DNA of 64,000 bases from CAWFFV01 sp963814985 (GTDB taxonomy: Bacteria > Chloroflexota > Ktedonobacteria > Ktedonobacterales > Ktedonobacteraceae), in the NCBI GenBank assembly GCA_963814985.1, contig CAWFFV010000007.1, forward strand, positions 16,269 through 80,268, written 5' to 3'. The notes beneath the pieces were generated by a model, which was not told the origin of the DNA, searched no databases, and worked only from the letters and a program-made list of their open reading frames with translations. Both the position numbers and the translations under genes were made by a program. Shown in pieces: positions 49,331-59,397 of the stretch. Positions within the stretch are counted from its first letter, which is position 1. The number at the start of each line of letters is the position of its first letter.

Positions 49331-50452
49331 CTTTCAAAGGTCACAACTTGCGGGTTGGAGTGTCTGAAATTCAAGTGTCAAGAGCGTGCGGAGAGCAGAT
49401 CGATGGCGGCCAGTCGTTTCCGACAAGCACGTGGTAATCGCTTGCTTGAACAATCCGAAGTGCTCATAGTAGGTAGCATACAAACATTCCTTTTTCACGA
49501 ATTTCCACAGCCGCTCAATGAGATGAAGGTTGGGTGAGTAGGGTGGGAGAAAGAGGAGTTCGATGTCTAACTCTCTGGCTTTCTCCATGACGAGACGACA
49601 GCGTTGATACGAGCATTATCCATCACGAGAGTCATCGGCCTCTGCAAGCCAAGTAAAGCAATCTTCTCCAATAAGGAGCACACGCTGTGAGTGAATTGAT
49701 GTAGCTCTCATTGGTCACGGTGATCAGTTGATGGGTGATGGCGTTTAAGGCTCCCAAGACGTTGAACCATTGTCGTCCACTGGGAGCACGTACCACCACA
49801 CGCACAAAACACCACAGCCAACCTAAATAGCTTCCCAACACGAAATGAGCGGCATCGACGAAAAAGACCGTTCTGGTTCCTGCTTTGGCCTCTCTAGACG
49901 AGGCTCAGTTCGTTTTTAAACGTTCTTGCTGATCGGCATCATACTTGGCTGGCACAGCAGCCGTTTTTAAACGCTTGAGTCCCAACTTTTTGAGAAAGAG
50001 GCCAACTTGTGTGGGACTGCGTTTGAGGCCAGTCAGTTGCTCGATGAGGGGAACGGCTTGAGGGATACTGGCGGGGGGATGCTCTTTGAAGTACGTCTCC
50101 AAGCTGTCACGATAGTGCTCCAGTTCACTGGTGGGACGGCGAAACTCAAGGAGTTTGAGCGCCTCAATGCCTCCCGTCTGATACTGCACGAAGTAGCCCC
50201 GCAATGTGTTTTCACAGACCCCAACGCAGGTGGCGATTTGGTGATGAGGCAAGCCTCTGGCTTTTAACAGCAGGGCTTCCATCTTCCTTTGCACTCGTGG
50301 ATGTGGGTGGTGATACCGTTGATAGTTCAGTTCTTTGATTTCTTCTTCTGTGAAGCTCAGATGGAGCATTTGCTTTCCTCCTTCTCGCTGGCTTGTCTCT
50401 TTTCCTTCCTTTCTACTCTACCATATAATCCTCACTTTGTCACCGTTGAGAG
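49331..50452 (-). mobile_element. IS630 family insertion sequence (copy 1)
   Basis: 1122 bp. Imperfect inverted repeats (15 of 20 match): CTTTCAAAGGTCACAACTTG at 49331-49350 and CTCTCAACGGTGACAAAGTG read inward from 50452. TA on both sides (49329-49330, 50453-50454), the usual IS630 target. It disrupts the NB-ARC gene shortly after its GLPLA motif. Confidence 0.75.
49334..50369 (-). pseudogene. IS630 transposase, broken
   Basis: N-terminal piece (50369-49905) is an HTH: HHQIATCVGVCENTLRGYFVQYQ, then LKRSPTQVGLFLKKLGLKRLK. The middle (about 49860-49632) contains FVDAAHF-type and QWFNVLGALNAITHQLI sequence. The C-terminal piece (49588-49334) has LFLPPYSPNLHLIERLWKFVKK with the catalytic Glu. 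At least two frameshifts separate them. Confidence 0.75.
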
Positions 50453-52061
50453 TATAACTGACTACTGGCAGGTCTATCGGCAGCATCGAGCTACATTGTT
50501 AAGGGAGCGTAGAGGACTTGTAGCAGACCATCCAGAACCAGTAGCTACCACATGGTCTCTCTCCTTTCAGCGAGTTAAAAAGAGAGAAACCTCGCTGCCG
50601 CTGAGTTGCTCCACTTGTGTGCGTTTCTTTCTCCTGACGCTATTCCTGAAGAGATTTTGACAACAGGAGCCTCCTTTCTTGGAAAGGCGCTTGCCCCGAT
50701 TGCATCAGATACTGTTTCAACACGTAATCGAGCTATTCGAGGCTTTGCAAGTCTATTCATTGGTGCATCGTAATCCAAGAGAGAGGAGTCTCTCAATTCA
50801 TCGATTGGTCCAAGCTGTACTTCAGGATACTATGGAGGAAGTGGAATGGCGCGTTGGAATGGTTTTGCCGCTCAATGCTCTTATCCACAGGAGCAGAGTG
50901 TTCATGTGGAAAAGAGCGTTTGGCCGCAGTGCGAGCGTCTGTTGCCGCGTGCGGCTATGTTGATATATTGAAAAATCATATTCCTCTTAGACCAGGGCAT
51001 TTGCTCTATGAGGTAGCGTCCTATTTCCAAGATCATGCTCGTTATTCTGAAGCTGAGCCACTTTTTCAGAAAGCACTAAACATTTTTGAGCACCAGTTGG
51101 GGCTTGAGTATCCTCAGTAACCTCTACGCTTCATGGGCTGGCAGATACCTACAGGGATCAAGGGAGAGATACAGAAGCTGAACTGCTTTACCACATCCTT
51201 CATTTTGTCAGAGACAGTGGTCCAGAGCATACGCTGTGAATCCTGACGCCCTGTAAACCAGGGCTGTGAGAAAGATGGGCTAGATGCTTCCTAACGTGTC
51301 TCACCTTGTTGTTCTGACGTTGTGATCCTGGTGGAGATAATTTCTGAAAGGTCTGGCAAAGACCTACAGTGAGCAGGGCAAATATGAGTTGGCAGAAGCC
51401 TTCTATTGACGTGCCCTCCACCTGTGGGAGCAACAATTAGGGGAAACCCATCCTTTCGTGGCCTATCCGTTGAAAGGGTTAGCAGATCTCTACAATGAGC
51501 AGGGTAAGTATGAGTTGGCACAAACTTTTTATCAGCGTGCTCTATCTCTTCGTGAGCAGGCGTTTGGAAAGCGCCATCCCAAAACAATAGGAGACACGTC
51601 AATTCCTTATTACCTTGCTTCGCACTATGGAGCGACAGGAGGAAGCGACTCAACTGAGAAGTCCCAGTCCGAACTGTAAGCGATTTCTGGGTGTTGAAAA
51701 CAGAGGAACAAAACCGCTATTTTCTCCTCAATACCAGAAATAGTGGATATGTTCCGACTGGAAGAAACCAGCGGATATGGCAGAGATTCGCGTCTATTTT
51801 CAGCGGCGCTTTTTGTGTCGAGCCATTCGTTCAGAGCTGTCAGACGGTGAGGTGAGCCGAGCGGAGATTGTGGCGGCGCGGCGGGAGCGTCGATGCAGGA
51901 GAGGGGACAATTGCGTGAGCGTAAGGCAGTGGTTCGGCGTTTTCGCGGCAAACACCTAGCAGAATTAGATGATTTCGATGAGAGGAAGGAAGAGTGAGGG
52001 AGTGGTTTATGTGAGTGAAGCGAAGAAAGACAGGGGATAAATGGATTAAAGAGGTACGAGG

Positions 52062-52900
52062 ATGAATTGGGAGCAGGTGGGAAATCCTCCAGAGGAGAGC
52101 AATCCGAGACGGATGCCTCTGTTGTCGACCTTTATCGAAACCAGCCAGTCTCATCGATTTAGAAGGTGTGCCAAGGCAGTCGGCGAGCCACCTTATAGGG
52201 GTCGTGATGGGGAAGCAGGAGTTGGGAAAACTCGTTCGGCAGGACGTTTACCCGGTGGGATCAGTAGAGAAACTGCTGAGAGGGCAGCGGGAGAGGTTTG
52301 GAGTGGAGACAAGATTGCTTTCTATACTCCTGAAGCGACGATGAGTCCCAAGCGGTTAGAGCAAGATCTGTTGTATTTGCATGCGCAGATGAAGCGGATC
52401 GGCGGTCTCACCCCTCCATTGATGCGAGCCGGGGAAACCGCTTGGTAGGGATACCCGGGGAAGACGATCGGATGGGGTTGCTAGTGATAGATGAAGCGGA
52501 TCGGTTAAAGCCGATGGGATTGGAGGTGTTGCGTGACCTGTATGATCGGAGCAAGATGGGGCTGCTGCTCATTGGGATGTCAGGGATTGAGAAACGCCTG
52601 GCCAGATATCCTCAATTCTTTTCGCGGGTGGGCTTTGCTCATGAATTTTGTACGCTGGCTCCCCAGGAATTGCGTGAGATCTTACGGCAGCAAATACGCC
52701 TGGTGGATGCCCCGGGGAGGGAAGAATTTGCCGGCGACAGAAGCATTGGATGAGGAGGCGTCGGCGCGATTATTCGCATGACTGGAGGGAATTTTCGGGA
52801 GATTCATCGGTTACTCACGCAGATCGAGCGGATCTTACGGATCAACCGCCTCTCGAAAGTGACCAAGACGGTAGTTGAGGCGGCGCGATCGACCGCTGCT
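52062..52900 (+). pseudogene. tniB: TniB/TnsC-like AAA+ ATPase, with stop and frameshifts
   Basis: MNWEQVGNPPEE and SHRFRRCAKAVGEPPYRG lead into Walker A GEAGVGKT (52209-52232), SPKRLEQDLLYLHAQMKRIG, then an in-frame TAG at 52446. The sequence continues with Walker B LLVIDEADRLKPMGLE, LLIGMSGIEKRLARYPQFFSRVGFAHEF (sensor and Arg finger) and, in another frame, TGGNFREIHRLLTQIERILRINRL near the end. The pattern is characteristic of TniB/TnsC regulators that select targets and activate TnsB/TniA. It follows tnsB by about 65 bases, as in Tn5053/Tn7 operons. Inactive as written. Confidence 0.75.
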
Positions 52901-52941
52901 ATTTGGACGAGAGGAGTAGGGGATGGAGAGCGATGGGATGT

Positions 52942-53697
52942 ATGCAGGAAAAGTATCGGACACCAGGACTGCGGGAATTGGCATGGTGGAAGCGGGTGAG
53001 ATTTATCGAGCGACCAGATCGGCTGGTGAAGAAGGCCCAGATCTTGCTGGAAAGCGAGATCTGGGAGGAAATCGTGGTAGGTCTTGCTCTGGTGAGTGGC
53101 CGATGCCTGCCGGAAGTGCTCAAGACGGGTGTGCTTGTGCCTAAGAAGCGCTACTCGTTGGTGTTCACGACGTACCAGGAACAGGTTGATCAAGTGCTCG
53201 GGCCTTTTGAGCTACCGACCTTGGTGGAGGCCGAGGCGGTGCTCGCAGCTTGGTACCGGGTGCGAACGAAGCTTGATTGTTCACACCTGTCTGCGCAGGA
53301 GATCTGTGCTCAGTACCGGTCAGGCGTGTGTCAAAGTGCCAAGAAGCATTTTGCGCGGTGCGTGTCGGTGGATGAGCACCAAGATTGGTATACGCCCTTG
53401 TACTTGCGTATCTATCCTCTCATCGCCACGCGCTATTACTGTCCAACCAGGACCAAACCGGAGTTGTTTGGGGTGATCATTCGAGGCTTACAGTGGCCGC
53501 CGTCGTATAAGGGCGCATGTCAGCCGCATTGTCAGGAGTGTGTGCGGCCCTGTTGCGCGTATCAAGTGGGCGATGGAGTGAGCACTATTGATGCCGAGCT
53601 CGGACTCAAGCTGAAGCAAGCAGGCGTCGAACCGTTGGATGGTCTTGATGAGGAGGAGGACGGGAAAACAGGGGGTGCTCCACCGTTGGGCTGTTGA
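52942..53697 (+). CDS. Protelomerase-like tyrosine recombinase (second copy)
   Basis: 251 aa from ATG 52942. Core motifs: EEIVVGLALVSGRCLPEVLKTG (catalytic Arg about residue 54), VPKKRYSLVFT (Lys), FELPTLVEAEAVLAAWYRVR, EICAQYRSGVCQSAKKHF (second Arg), and PLYLRIYPLIATRYYCP (candidate Tyr). A Cys-rich C-terminal part follows (CQPHCQECVRPCC). Compared with the gene at 12485 it lacks about 100 N-terminal residues but has the C-terminal half missing there. It follows the TniB remnant directly, so it is the third gene of the transposon operon. Related telomere resolvases make hairpin ends; here resolution of transposition products is a possible role. The start region may be degenerate. Confidence 0.62.
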   Translation: MQEKYRTPGLRELAWWKRVRFIERPDRLVKKAQILLESEIWEEIVVGLALVSGRCLPEVLKTGVLVPKKRYSLVFTTYQEQVDQVLGPFELPTLVEAEAVLAAWYRVRTKLDCSHLSAQEICAQYRSGVCQSAKKHFARCVSVDEHQDWYTPLYLRIYPLIATRYYCPTRTKPELFGVIIRGLQWPPSYKGACQPHCQECVRPCCAYQVGDGVSTIDAELGLKLKQAGVEPLDGLDEEEDGKTGGAPPLGC

Positions 53698-54130
53698 TTG
53701 GGATGAGGAGGATGGAGAGATCATGGAGTCGACGTCTGCAAGCGTGCTCGTTGAGACAGACGGCCTCATGAATGGACATCTTGGTCTCGAACTGAGTGTA
53801 CCAAGTGTTGAAGTGTTTCAACAGGGGGTTCTGAGCGAGCCGGAAGCTGATGCCGAACTCAAGACCAAACGTTGACTGTGAAGTTGATGACCTGACCGCG
53901 TTGACCAGAGGATCGCTGCAAGAAGCGGAAGAAGGAGTTTCCACACTCTCGACCCTGCAGGATCGGGTCCAGCGTATTTTGGCTTGTTTCATCTTCGAGG
54001 TTCAAGTGAACCTGATCGAGAATGATCCACCAACAGAAATCTCGACACTCTTGCCACGTTAGTCGAGCATGCACCTCCATCGGTGATGGAGCTTGTTGAA
54101 CGCTTGCGGCGCACTCCACCGGAGGACGAT
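53698..54130 (+). pseudogene. Decayed coding tail downstream of the protelomerase-like gene
   Basis: Overlapping frames look coding in part: DWDEEDGEIMESTSASVLVE, then SLQEAEEGVSTLSTLQDRVQRILA (coiled coil), and finally VEHAPPSVMELVERLRRTPPEDD near 54130. They could be one further gene of the transposon, now frameshifted. Not assignable to a family. Confidence 0.3.
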
Positions 54131-54325
54131 TATCCCTGTACTCTGCCCTCTTTTGTGGACAGTGACAGATGACAGACGCTCAGGCCATGGGCGGGGGATA
54201 TGCGAGAGAAGTCAGAGTCCTCAGGGCAAGACTCTTTTCCATTCTCGGGCTCCTCCTGTTCAAAATGCAATTTACTCATGCGGGGACGAAGACCCGTTTT
54301 TGAATGCTCTCCTCTAGTGACCCCA
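54131..54325. other. Intergenic
   Basis: Contains the putative right transposon end (ATGACA near 54165). No gene. Confidence 0.3.
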
Positions 54326-54517
54326 TCATGAGTTGAATGAAGGTAGTAAGGGATACTGATACTTCAGCCACTTGGAGGTGACCAAGCTGTCCCAGTTCCT
54401 CTGGTTTCCTCCCAGAAGCAGACTACCCAAGTTGCTCAGCCGCGCCAATTCCCTTGGCAGCGTCGTCAATTGGTTTCTCTCCAAATTCAGAACTCGTCGG
54501 ACAATTTCCTCATACAA
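54326..54517 (-). pseudogene. Leucine-rich-repeat fragment
   Basis: About 1.5 LRR units on the minus strand: VLNLERNQLTTLPRELARL followed by SNLGSLLLGGNQ. No start or continuation, so it is a remnant of a larger LRR protein. Confidence 0.4.
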
Positions 54518-54614
54518 GGGCTAATACATACATTGACTCTGTTTTGATTCATTTTGCCCTTGTTTTTATCTTCTGTTTCAGCCGCCATGGATTTGCTGTC
54601 ACTTCATGTTTCTT

Positions 54615-55254
54615 TTACAGGCGCTCACCTTTGGTCTGAACAGCATGAATGAGTGATTGAGAGAGAGGATAGAGTGATTGTGCCACCTTCGCTGCATAGA
54701 GTAGAAGGCTGCTCACTCCTGGGTTATTCTGTTTGCCAATTTCCTGACGCTTTCCCACATACCAATCGACGAGAGTGCGGATACTTCTTTCTTTGTTTAG
54801 GTGATGTGCGGCGACGTTATTGCGCACAGTACTTATACTTGCATGAAAGAACTATCGTTTTTAATTGGCTTGATAGCTTCTTTATAATTGCGATACCCTT
54901 CGCTTAAATTTGTCTCAATCAGACCTTCTTGTGGCCGTCTTCATTCTCAACCTTTTCCAACGTCTTGAAGAAGTCGCTGTATAACTTGGGCGATCGTTTC
55001 GAGAGCTTCGTACATAATAAGAGGGCGGTGTACTTATCGAGATGCATTGAAAGCCTTTTGATCTGACAGCGTTGCATGGAGCATGTGTTTTACTTCATTG
55101 TCCACATAGGCAATGTAGAAACACAATTCACCCCACTTCTTGGCAACTGCATCAGCCTGATCGTTAGCAATTATGGCTGCTGTTCGATCAAGCACTCTTT
55201 CATTTTCTGGAATGGTCTTCAAGAGGTTTTCGATTATCTGCTGCTTTTGTCTAT
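54615..55254 (-). pseudogene. Unknown protein, frameshifted and cut by IS630
   Basis: From the IS630 junction leftward the frames join as: RQKQQIIENLLKTIPENERVL, AVAKKWGELCFYIAYVDNEV, then MYEALETIAQVIQRLLQDVGK, then YRNYKEAIKPIKNDSSF, and VRNNVAAHHLNKERSIRTLV..YVGKRQEIGKQ to a stop at 54615. An all-helical protein of about 210 aa is suggested, without known motifs. The N terminus is missing at the IS630 end. Confidence 0.45.
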
Positions 55255-55257
55255 CTA

Positions 55258-56601
55258 GTACAGCCTGGCGGAAATAGTGCAGGAGGATGTGATAGAATGA
55301 AGGGACAAAAAGAGGAGGATATTTCTGGCATGCCCGATCCACAAGCAACTGTACTGAACATAAGTCCCTTACAACAGGAAATTCTCCAGCGAATAGTGCG
55401 TCGCACCACAAGTGCCCAGCGACTCGTCAAGAGAGGTCAAATCATTTTGGAAGCAGCTGAGGGGATCAGCAATAGCAAAATTGCTCAGCATGTGCAGATG
55501 GATTATGAAACCGTGCGGCGCTGGCGTGATCGCTGGCATGAGGCAGAAGCTCATTTAGAGGCAATCGAAGCCACCGGAAAGTCAAAGCAACTGGGCGAAG
55601 CCATCGAAGTGCTCTTGATCGATAAGAAGCGCCCCGGAGCGCCCGGGACCTTTACATTCGAGCAGTTTATGCAGATCATGGCTCTGGCTTGTGAAAGGCC
55701 AACAGAATCAGATCGACCCGTCAGTGATTGGACATCAAGCGAACTGGCCGATGAAGCGGTCAAACGTGGCATTGTCAAAGAGATCTCTCCTCGCACGGTG
55801 GGTCGTTTTTTAAAAGGTGAGCGCTTTGCAGCCTCATCGCAAGCGGTACTGGCTCACGCCTCCGCCCGACGATCCAGCTGAACTGGCTGAGCAGATCTGC
55901 ACCGTGTGTGATATCTATGAAGCGACCCCGGCACTTGCGGCTCAAGGCACTCACGTGATAAGTACGGATGAGATGACAGGTGTCCAAGCCTTGGAGCGCC
56001 TGCACCCCTCGTTGCCGATGTTGCCCGGTCATGTACAGCGATTGGAATTCGAATACGAGCGGCATGGGACCTTGAGTGTGATTGCTAATCTGGATGTAGC
56101 CACAGGTCAAGTCATCTCGCCAAGCCTGGGACCGACGCGCACTGAAGCTGACTTTGCGACTCATATTGCCCAGACTATCCAGACTGATCCTGAAGCGGGC
56201 TGGATCTTTGTTGCAGATCAGCTCAATACGCATCAGTCGGAAACGCTGGTTTGTCTGGTGGCTGAGCTGTGCGGTATTGAGGAGGACCTGGGCATCAAAG
56301 GCAAAAGCGGTCATCTCGCCTCGATGAAAACGCGGGCCGCCTTCCTTTCTGACCCAAGCCATCGCATTCGCTTCGTCTACACGCCCAGACACAGTTCTTG
56401 GCTCAACCAAATTGAGATCTGGTTCAGTATTCTGGTTCGTCGTCTCTTGGCTCGCGCTAGTTGGTCATCCCTAACTCACTTACACGAGGGCATTCTGGCA
56501 TTCATTGCCTATTACAATCGCCTTTGTGATGGTCCTTTTCATTGGACCTACAAAGGGCCTTCTCGCTATTAGACTCCCTTACTATTTCCGCCAGGCTGTA
56601 C
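55258..56601 (+). mobile_element. IS630 family insertion sequence (copy 2)
   Basis: 1344 bp with nearly perfect inverted repeats GTACAGCCTGGCGGAAATAG at 55258 and inverted at 56601, flanked by TA (55256-55257 and 56602-56603). Unrelated in sequence to copy 1. Confidence 0.88.
55297..56572 (+). pseudogene. IS630 transposase in two overlapping frames
   Basis: Frame one (55297-about 55815): HTH with ISNSKIAQHVQMDYETVRRWRDRW and a second HTH (SSELADEAVKRGIVKEISPRTV). Frame two (about 55817-56572): ALQPHRKRYWLTPPPDD then HVISTDEMTGVQALER (Asp), IFVADQLNTHQSE (Asp), HSSWLNQIEIWFSIL (Glu). The switch lies just after TTTTTTAAAAG (55807-55817). Some IS630 elements express the transposase by frameshifting, so this could be programmed, although the required shift here is +1 (or -2) rather than the usual -1. 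Confidence 0.8.
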
Positions 56602-56604
56602 TAG

Positions 56605-58882
56605 TGAGTATAGTAGGTAAGCTCCCTTTTAAGGAGAGTTGGAAGGAGACGAAGGTGTTGAGGTGTCGGGATTCAGCAAAGTAATCGAGAGAGCAAGCGA
56701 TGGGTGAAGCTATAACCCCCACCAACTCGTCGTAGCAGTATGCGAGCTGTGGCATCCTCGAGGAAAGGTATTGCTTGGAAAGGAAAGAAGTCTCGAAGCC
56801 AGAGACGCAAGAAGAAGTGTTGCAGAACTGCGTCTAACCCGGAATTCAGTCCTCCGATGAGTCCTCCGCTCAACCCTCCAATGAGTCAAGAATCGCCTCC
56901 GAGGAGCGGCTCATTGGCTTGCCCTCTGCTTAGTCCAAAGAAGAATGCTCCGATTAGCTCTCCAATCAGCCCTCCAATGAACCCGATAGCTATTCCAACA
57001 AATAGTCCATGTTTAAGAGAACGGTAAATTCCTTCATTAGCGGGAGAGCAGAGAACGTCGGGGAGTTGCAAACTTGAAAATCCCCTGATGAGTCCTAGAG
57101 ACAGTCGGAAAAGTTAGCCGAGATGATCAGTGCGTAGGGCAGTCCTCCGATTGGCCATTGTATTAGCCCAATGATCGGTCCATGGAGTAGCCATCCTGTT
57201 AATCCTAAGTACTTCAAAGAAAAGTCCAAAGATCAACCCGAAGATCAACCCTTTGATGAGTCCTGTCCAACTTTTTTTCCATGACCAAGTAAGTATCTCT
57301 GCTGGTTTGATCCTCACATCCTGCTTGTTCATCAACATTTTGATGAGCCCAAAGATCAGCCCAAAAGTCAGCCCGAAAAAGAGTCCGAAGAGCACTCCCG
57401 GTGAAGCCTAGTTTTTCGAAGAGTCCCTCGTTCAGTCTTTCGGTGAGTCCTGCGCCTAGTCCTCCGGTTAAATCCTCCGATGAGTCCTCCGCTTAATACA
57501 AAAATCAGTCCATAGATCCACTGACAGAAGATGCGTTGTTTTTTAGGAAGCCAATCGAGTTGCAGTTGTTCCAAGAAGAAGATCGTCTGATTCTGGGTTT
57601 GCATCTGTTGTGCTAGCCACCCGAGCCATCGAGAGAGTAACCTGTAGCGGATAGCGCGTTGGCCTCCCTTTGTGACGAACCATGCGTTGCACATAGTCAG
57701 ATCCAGATTTGTTGGGAGACCTGCGAGGCTTTCTGAGAAAGCGATTGGGCCGAGGTATCGTGATAGGTGAGCAGGAGTATCAGCAGCATCAAGGGTGTCG
57801 TTGCAATCTCTTGCAGGGCAACATTCTTTTGTAAAATATGACGTAATCCGGCTGAGAGGTTTCCCAACGTTTCCAGATAAGTATCAATTTGTGATAAGGA
57901 AAGTGGCTAAATCACAACGGCAGTATGCAGGGAGAGTTTTTCTTGCCTGGCCACGCTTTCGTATTCATTGGTTCTGCTACAGACCACAAGTGGTTTGAGA
58001 TGTTCTCGATGGTAGGTATTAATTGCTTCAATACAAGCAGGGCGTGCTGCATCGTCCATCTCATCAAGTCCATCAAGCAAAGGAAGAAGGAGCTCAGTTT
58101 GAGTCCAGTATTGGCTGATCTTTGAGGAACGTCGTAGAGGGATGTGACTTGTTGCACAAGCCAGTCTTGCAATGGAAGGCGTTTCACTGCCCAGGAAGAA
58201 AGGGGAAATAGCAGAGGCAATGGTTGTGAATGCTAGCTGGCTCGCTTGACGAGATGAGAGGCAAGTTCCAGTAAGAGTGTTGATTTGCCTGCTCAGGCTC
58301 TCCTAAGATGAGCAAGTCCTCTTGTGCCATTTCATATGCTTGGAGGATCGATGTGCCGGATGCTAGTGCTTGTTCTGATTGATCAGGCAAATGAGGAGAG
58401 AGAGGCTTGTAGCATTTTGAACCGCCATTGATCTGAAGACCAATCTTAATTCCATTTGAACAGCTCCCTGCAGTGACTGAGCAAGCATTTGCTCGTAACG
58501 GAAGCGTAATCGTCGCAGCATACGTTCCCTGTTGGGATCTGCGTGTTTTTGGGGATATTCAGATTGATGAGAAAATGTAGGCTCATCTGTCAAACGCCCA
58601 TTGGCTTCTGTGTAGATATCTCAGGGACATTGGGGACATCTGGTGTTTCCGCTTCTGCTCTAAACTTCTTCGTTCCCCAAACAACTCTTGTGGACTGATG
58701 CCAAAGAGCGCACAAAGCTTCACGCGGAAATACGCGCCGGGTTGCTGGCGACCATGTTCCCAACGCCTGATTGTGACAACGGTGGTTCCCAGTTGATCAG
58801 CCAGATCTTGCTGACGCCAGTTGCGGGCAATGCGTTCTTGCCGCAGTCGGTTGTTCCAATGGGTTGAAGAAGATATTTCCAT
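56605..58882 (-). pseudogene. XRE-NACHT membrane protein (STAND NTPase), multiple frameshifts
   Basis: From ATG 58882 (AAGGAG upstream): XRE domain WRQQDLADQLGTTVVTIRRWEHGRQQPG (about residues 20-60). After a shift near 58590: NRERMLRRLRFRYEQMLAQSLQG. The NACHT P-loop is readable as GEPGAGKST only if one G is restored near 58305. It continues ELASHLVKRAS, RLPLQDWLVQQVTSLYDVP, LLDGLDEMDD and VVCSRTNEYES-type segments in alternating frames, then RYRLLSRWLGWLAQQMQTQNQ, a Gly-rich series of membrane hairpins (GLIFGLIFGLFFG) and FLEDATARILLRRVGGGYSFTHR near 56700. Total about 750 aa. NACHT STAND proteins with an XRE head occur in defence and regulation. Inactive as written. Confidence 0.72.
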
Positions 58883-59397
58883 GTCTCTGCTCCTTAAAAT
58901 TTTTTCAAAGAAGAAGGGAGAAGAGGGAGGCTGAAAGCTGATTTCATGAGAGAGAAAGAGACCAGCATAAATCGTTGATTGTGGCAGAGCTGGCATCATG
59001 TTCTGGGCTTTCCTCCTCTTCCTCAAAGTTGTGTAGCCATACTATAGCGTTATTATAGTTACTACAGTATATACGAGCAAAATAATCATTTTTTCACTTT
59101 AACCGATCTCTGAACGATCCCCTAACGATCCCTAACGATCTCCTCTTCAGAAAGGCATCTCATTACAATCAAAACAGAAAGAAGTGCTTGTGAAGGGCAA
59201 ATTCGAGGATGAGCAAGATATGACGAGTTTAGGAAGCATGGGAAAGGTTTGTGATCTCAGGCAAGAACAAAAAGAGTGCTTCGTTCCTTCCATGCATAAC
59301 TTCTACCATTATCGTTTGAATCTGTTTTTCCTTTTCATTCTTCTCAGGAAGTATGAGGAGAAGACACAGAAACACATGTTAAAAAAGGAATATCACA

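Larger units (their letters stand above)
48165..51680 (+). pseudogene. TIR-NB-ARC-TPR (NLR-like) protein, broken by IS630
   Basis: Intact up to 49330: TIR domain (about residues 1-145; IEIFCCYAHEDEMWLRKLE, SVILLFISAHFFASDYCYGIEM with the candidate catalytic Glu), then the NB-ARC with P-loop AISGLGGIGKTQLALEYA, Walker B WLLILDNADE, TTRATAT and GGLPLALDQAGAYL. At 49331 an IS630 element intervenes. From 50453 the remainder is found in several frames: DYWQVYRQHRATLLRERRG, ELLHLCAFLSPDAIPEEIL, SLVHRNPRERSLSIHRLVQAVLQDTM, then TPRs (YNEQGKYELAQTFYQRALSL) up to about 51680. Start ATG follows GGGAG. Such proteins are NAD-degrading or signalling defence ATPases; here it is cargo of the Tn554-like element and inactive. 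Confidence 0.82.
43372..51770 (+). mobile_element. Tn554-like element with TIR-NB-ARC-TPR cargo, inserted in tnsB
   Basis: Deletion of these 8399 bases rejoins the codons for RYDP and ADMAEIRVYF of tnsB; CCA is present at both junctions (43369-43371 and 51768-51770). Inside are three consecutive recombinase-module genes (tnpA-, tnpB-, tnpC-like, 43645-48051) and one cargo gene (48165-51680). No inverted repeats are visible at the ends, as expected for Tn554-like elements, which integrate by tyrosine recombinases. A nearby direct echo AGTGGATATG (51742) / AGCGGATATG (51770) precedes the right junction. Confidence 0.7.
42175..51997 (+). pseudogene. TnsB/TniA-like (Mu-type C-terminal) DDE transposase, split by an 8.4-kb insertion
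   Basis: Pieces 42175-43371 and 51771-51997. The first starts MEKMMELTAYTEEEREEAMRK; after a frameshift near 42300 comes an HTH (VSVRTIQRWVKEYREAGLRG), after another near 42630 the DDE core: MWQADHMKLDIW (Asp), FYTDHGSDFTS (Asp), GGRGKIERFFRTVNQ (Glu). The Mu-type beta-barrel follows (FRGMRYQSPTLSGYVGEEVK, then LRYDP). The protein breaks off at 43371 and resumes at 51771 as ADMAEIRVYFQRRFLCRAI, SELSDGEVSRAEIVAARRER and, after one more shift, QERGQLRERKAVVRRFRGKH to a TGA at 51997. Joined length is about 470 aa, a normal size. Confidence 0.78.
41757..54176 (+). mobile_element. Degenerate Tn7/Tn5053-like transposon (tnsB-tniB-protelomerase-like), with nested insertion
   Basis: Contains in order and on one strand: TnsB/TniA-like DDE transposase (42175-43371 plus 51771-51997), TniB/TnsC-like ATPase (52062-52900) and a protelomerase-like recombinase (52942-53697). 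The left part begins where the YdcF-like gene is cut. TGTCAT occurs at 41766 and, inverted, at about 54165-54170, the kind of terminal TGT/ACA seen in this superfamily, but no flanking 5-bp duplication was found, so the ends are tentative. GACAGGGAAAGTG occurs twice between the left end and tnsB (41854, 42092), possible transposase-binding sites. Confidence 0.5.

Noticed and set aside
41766..54170. TGTCAT/ATGACA as firm ends of the Tn7-like transposon
   Set aside because: Only six bases agree and no 5-bp flanking duplication is seen, so I kept the ends as tentative.
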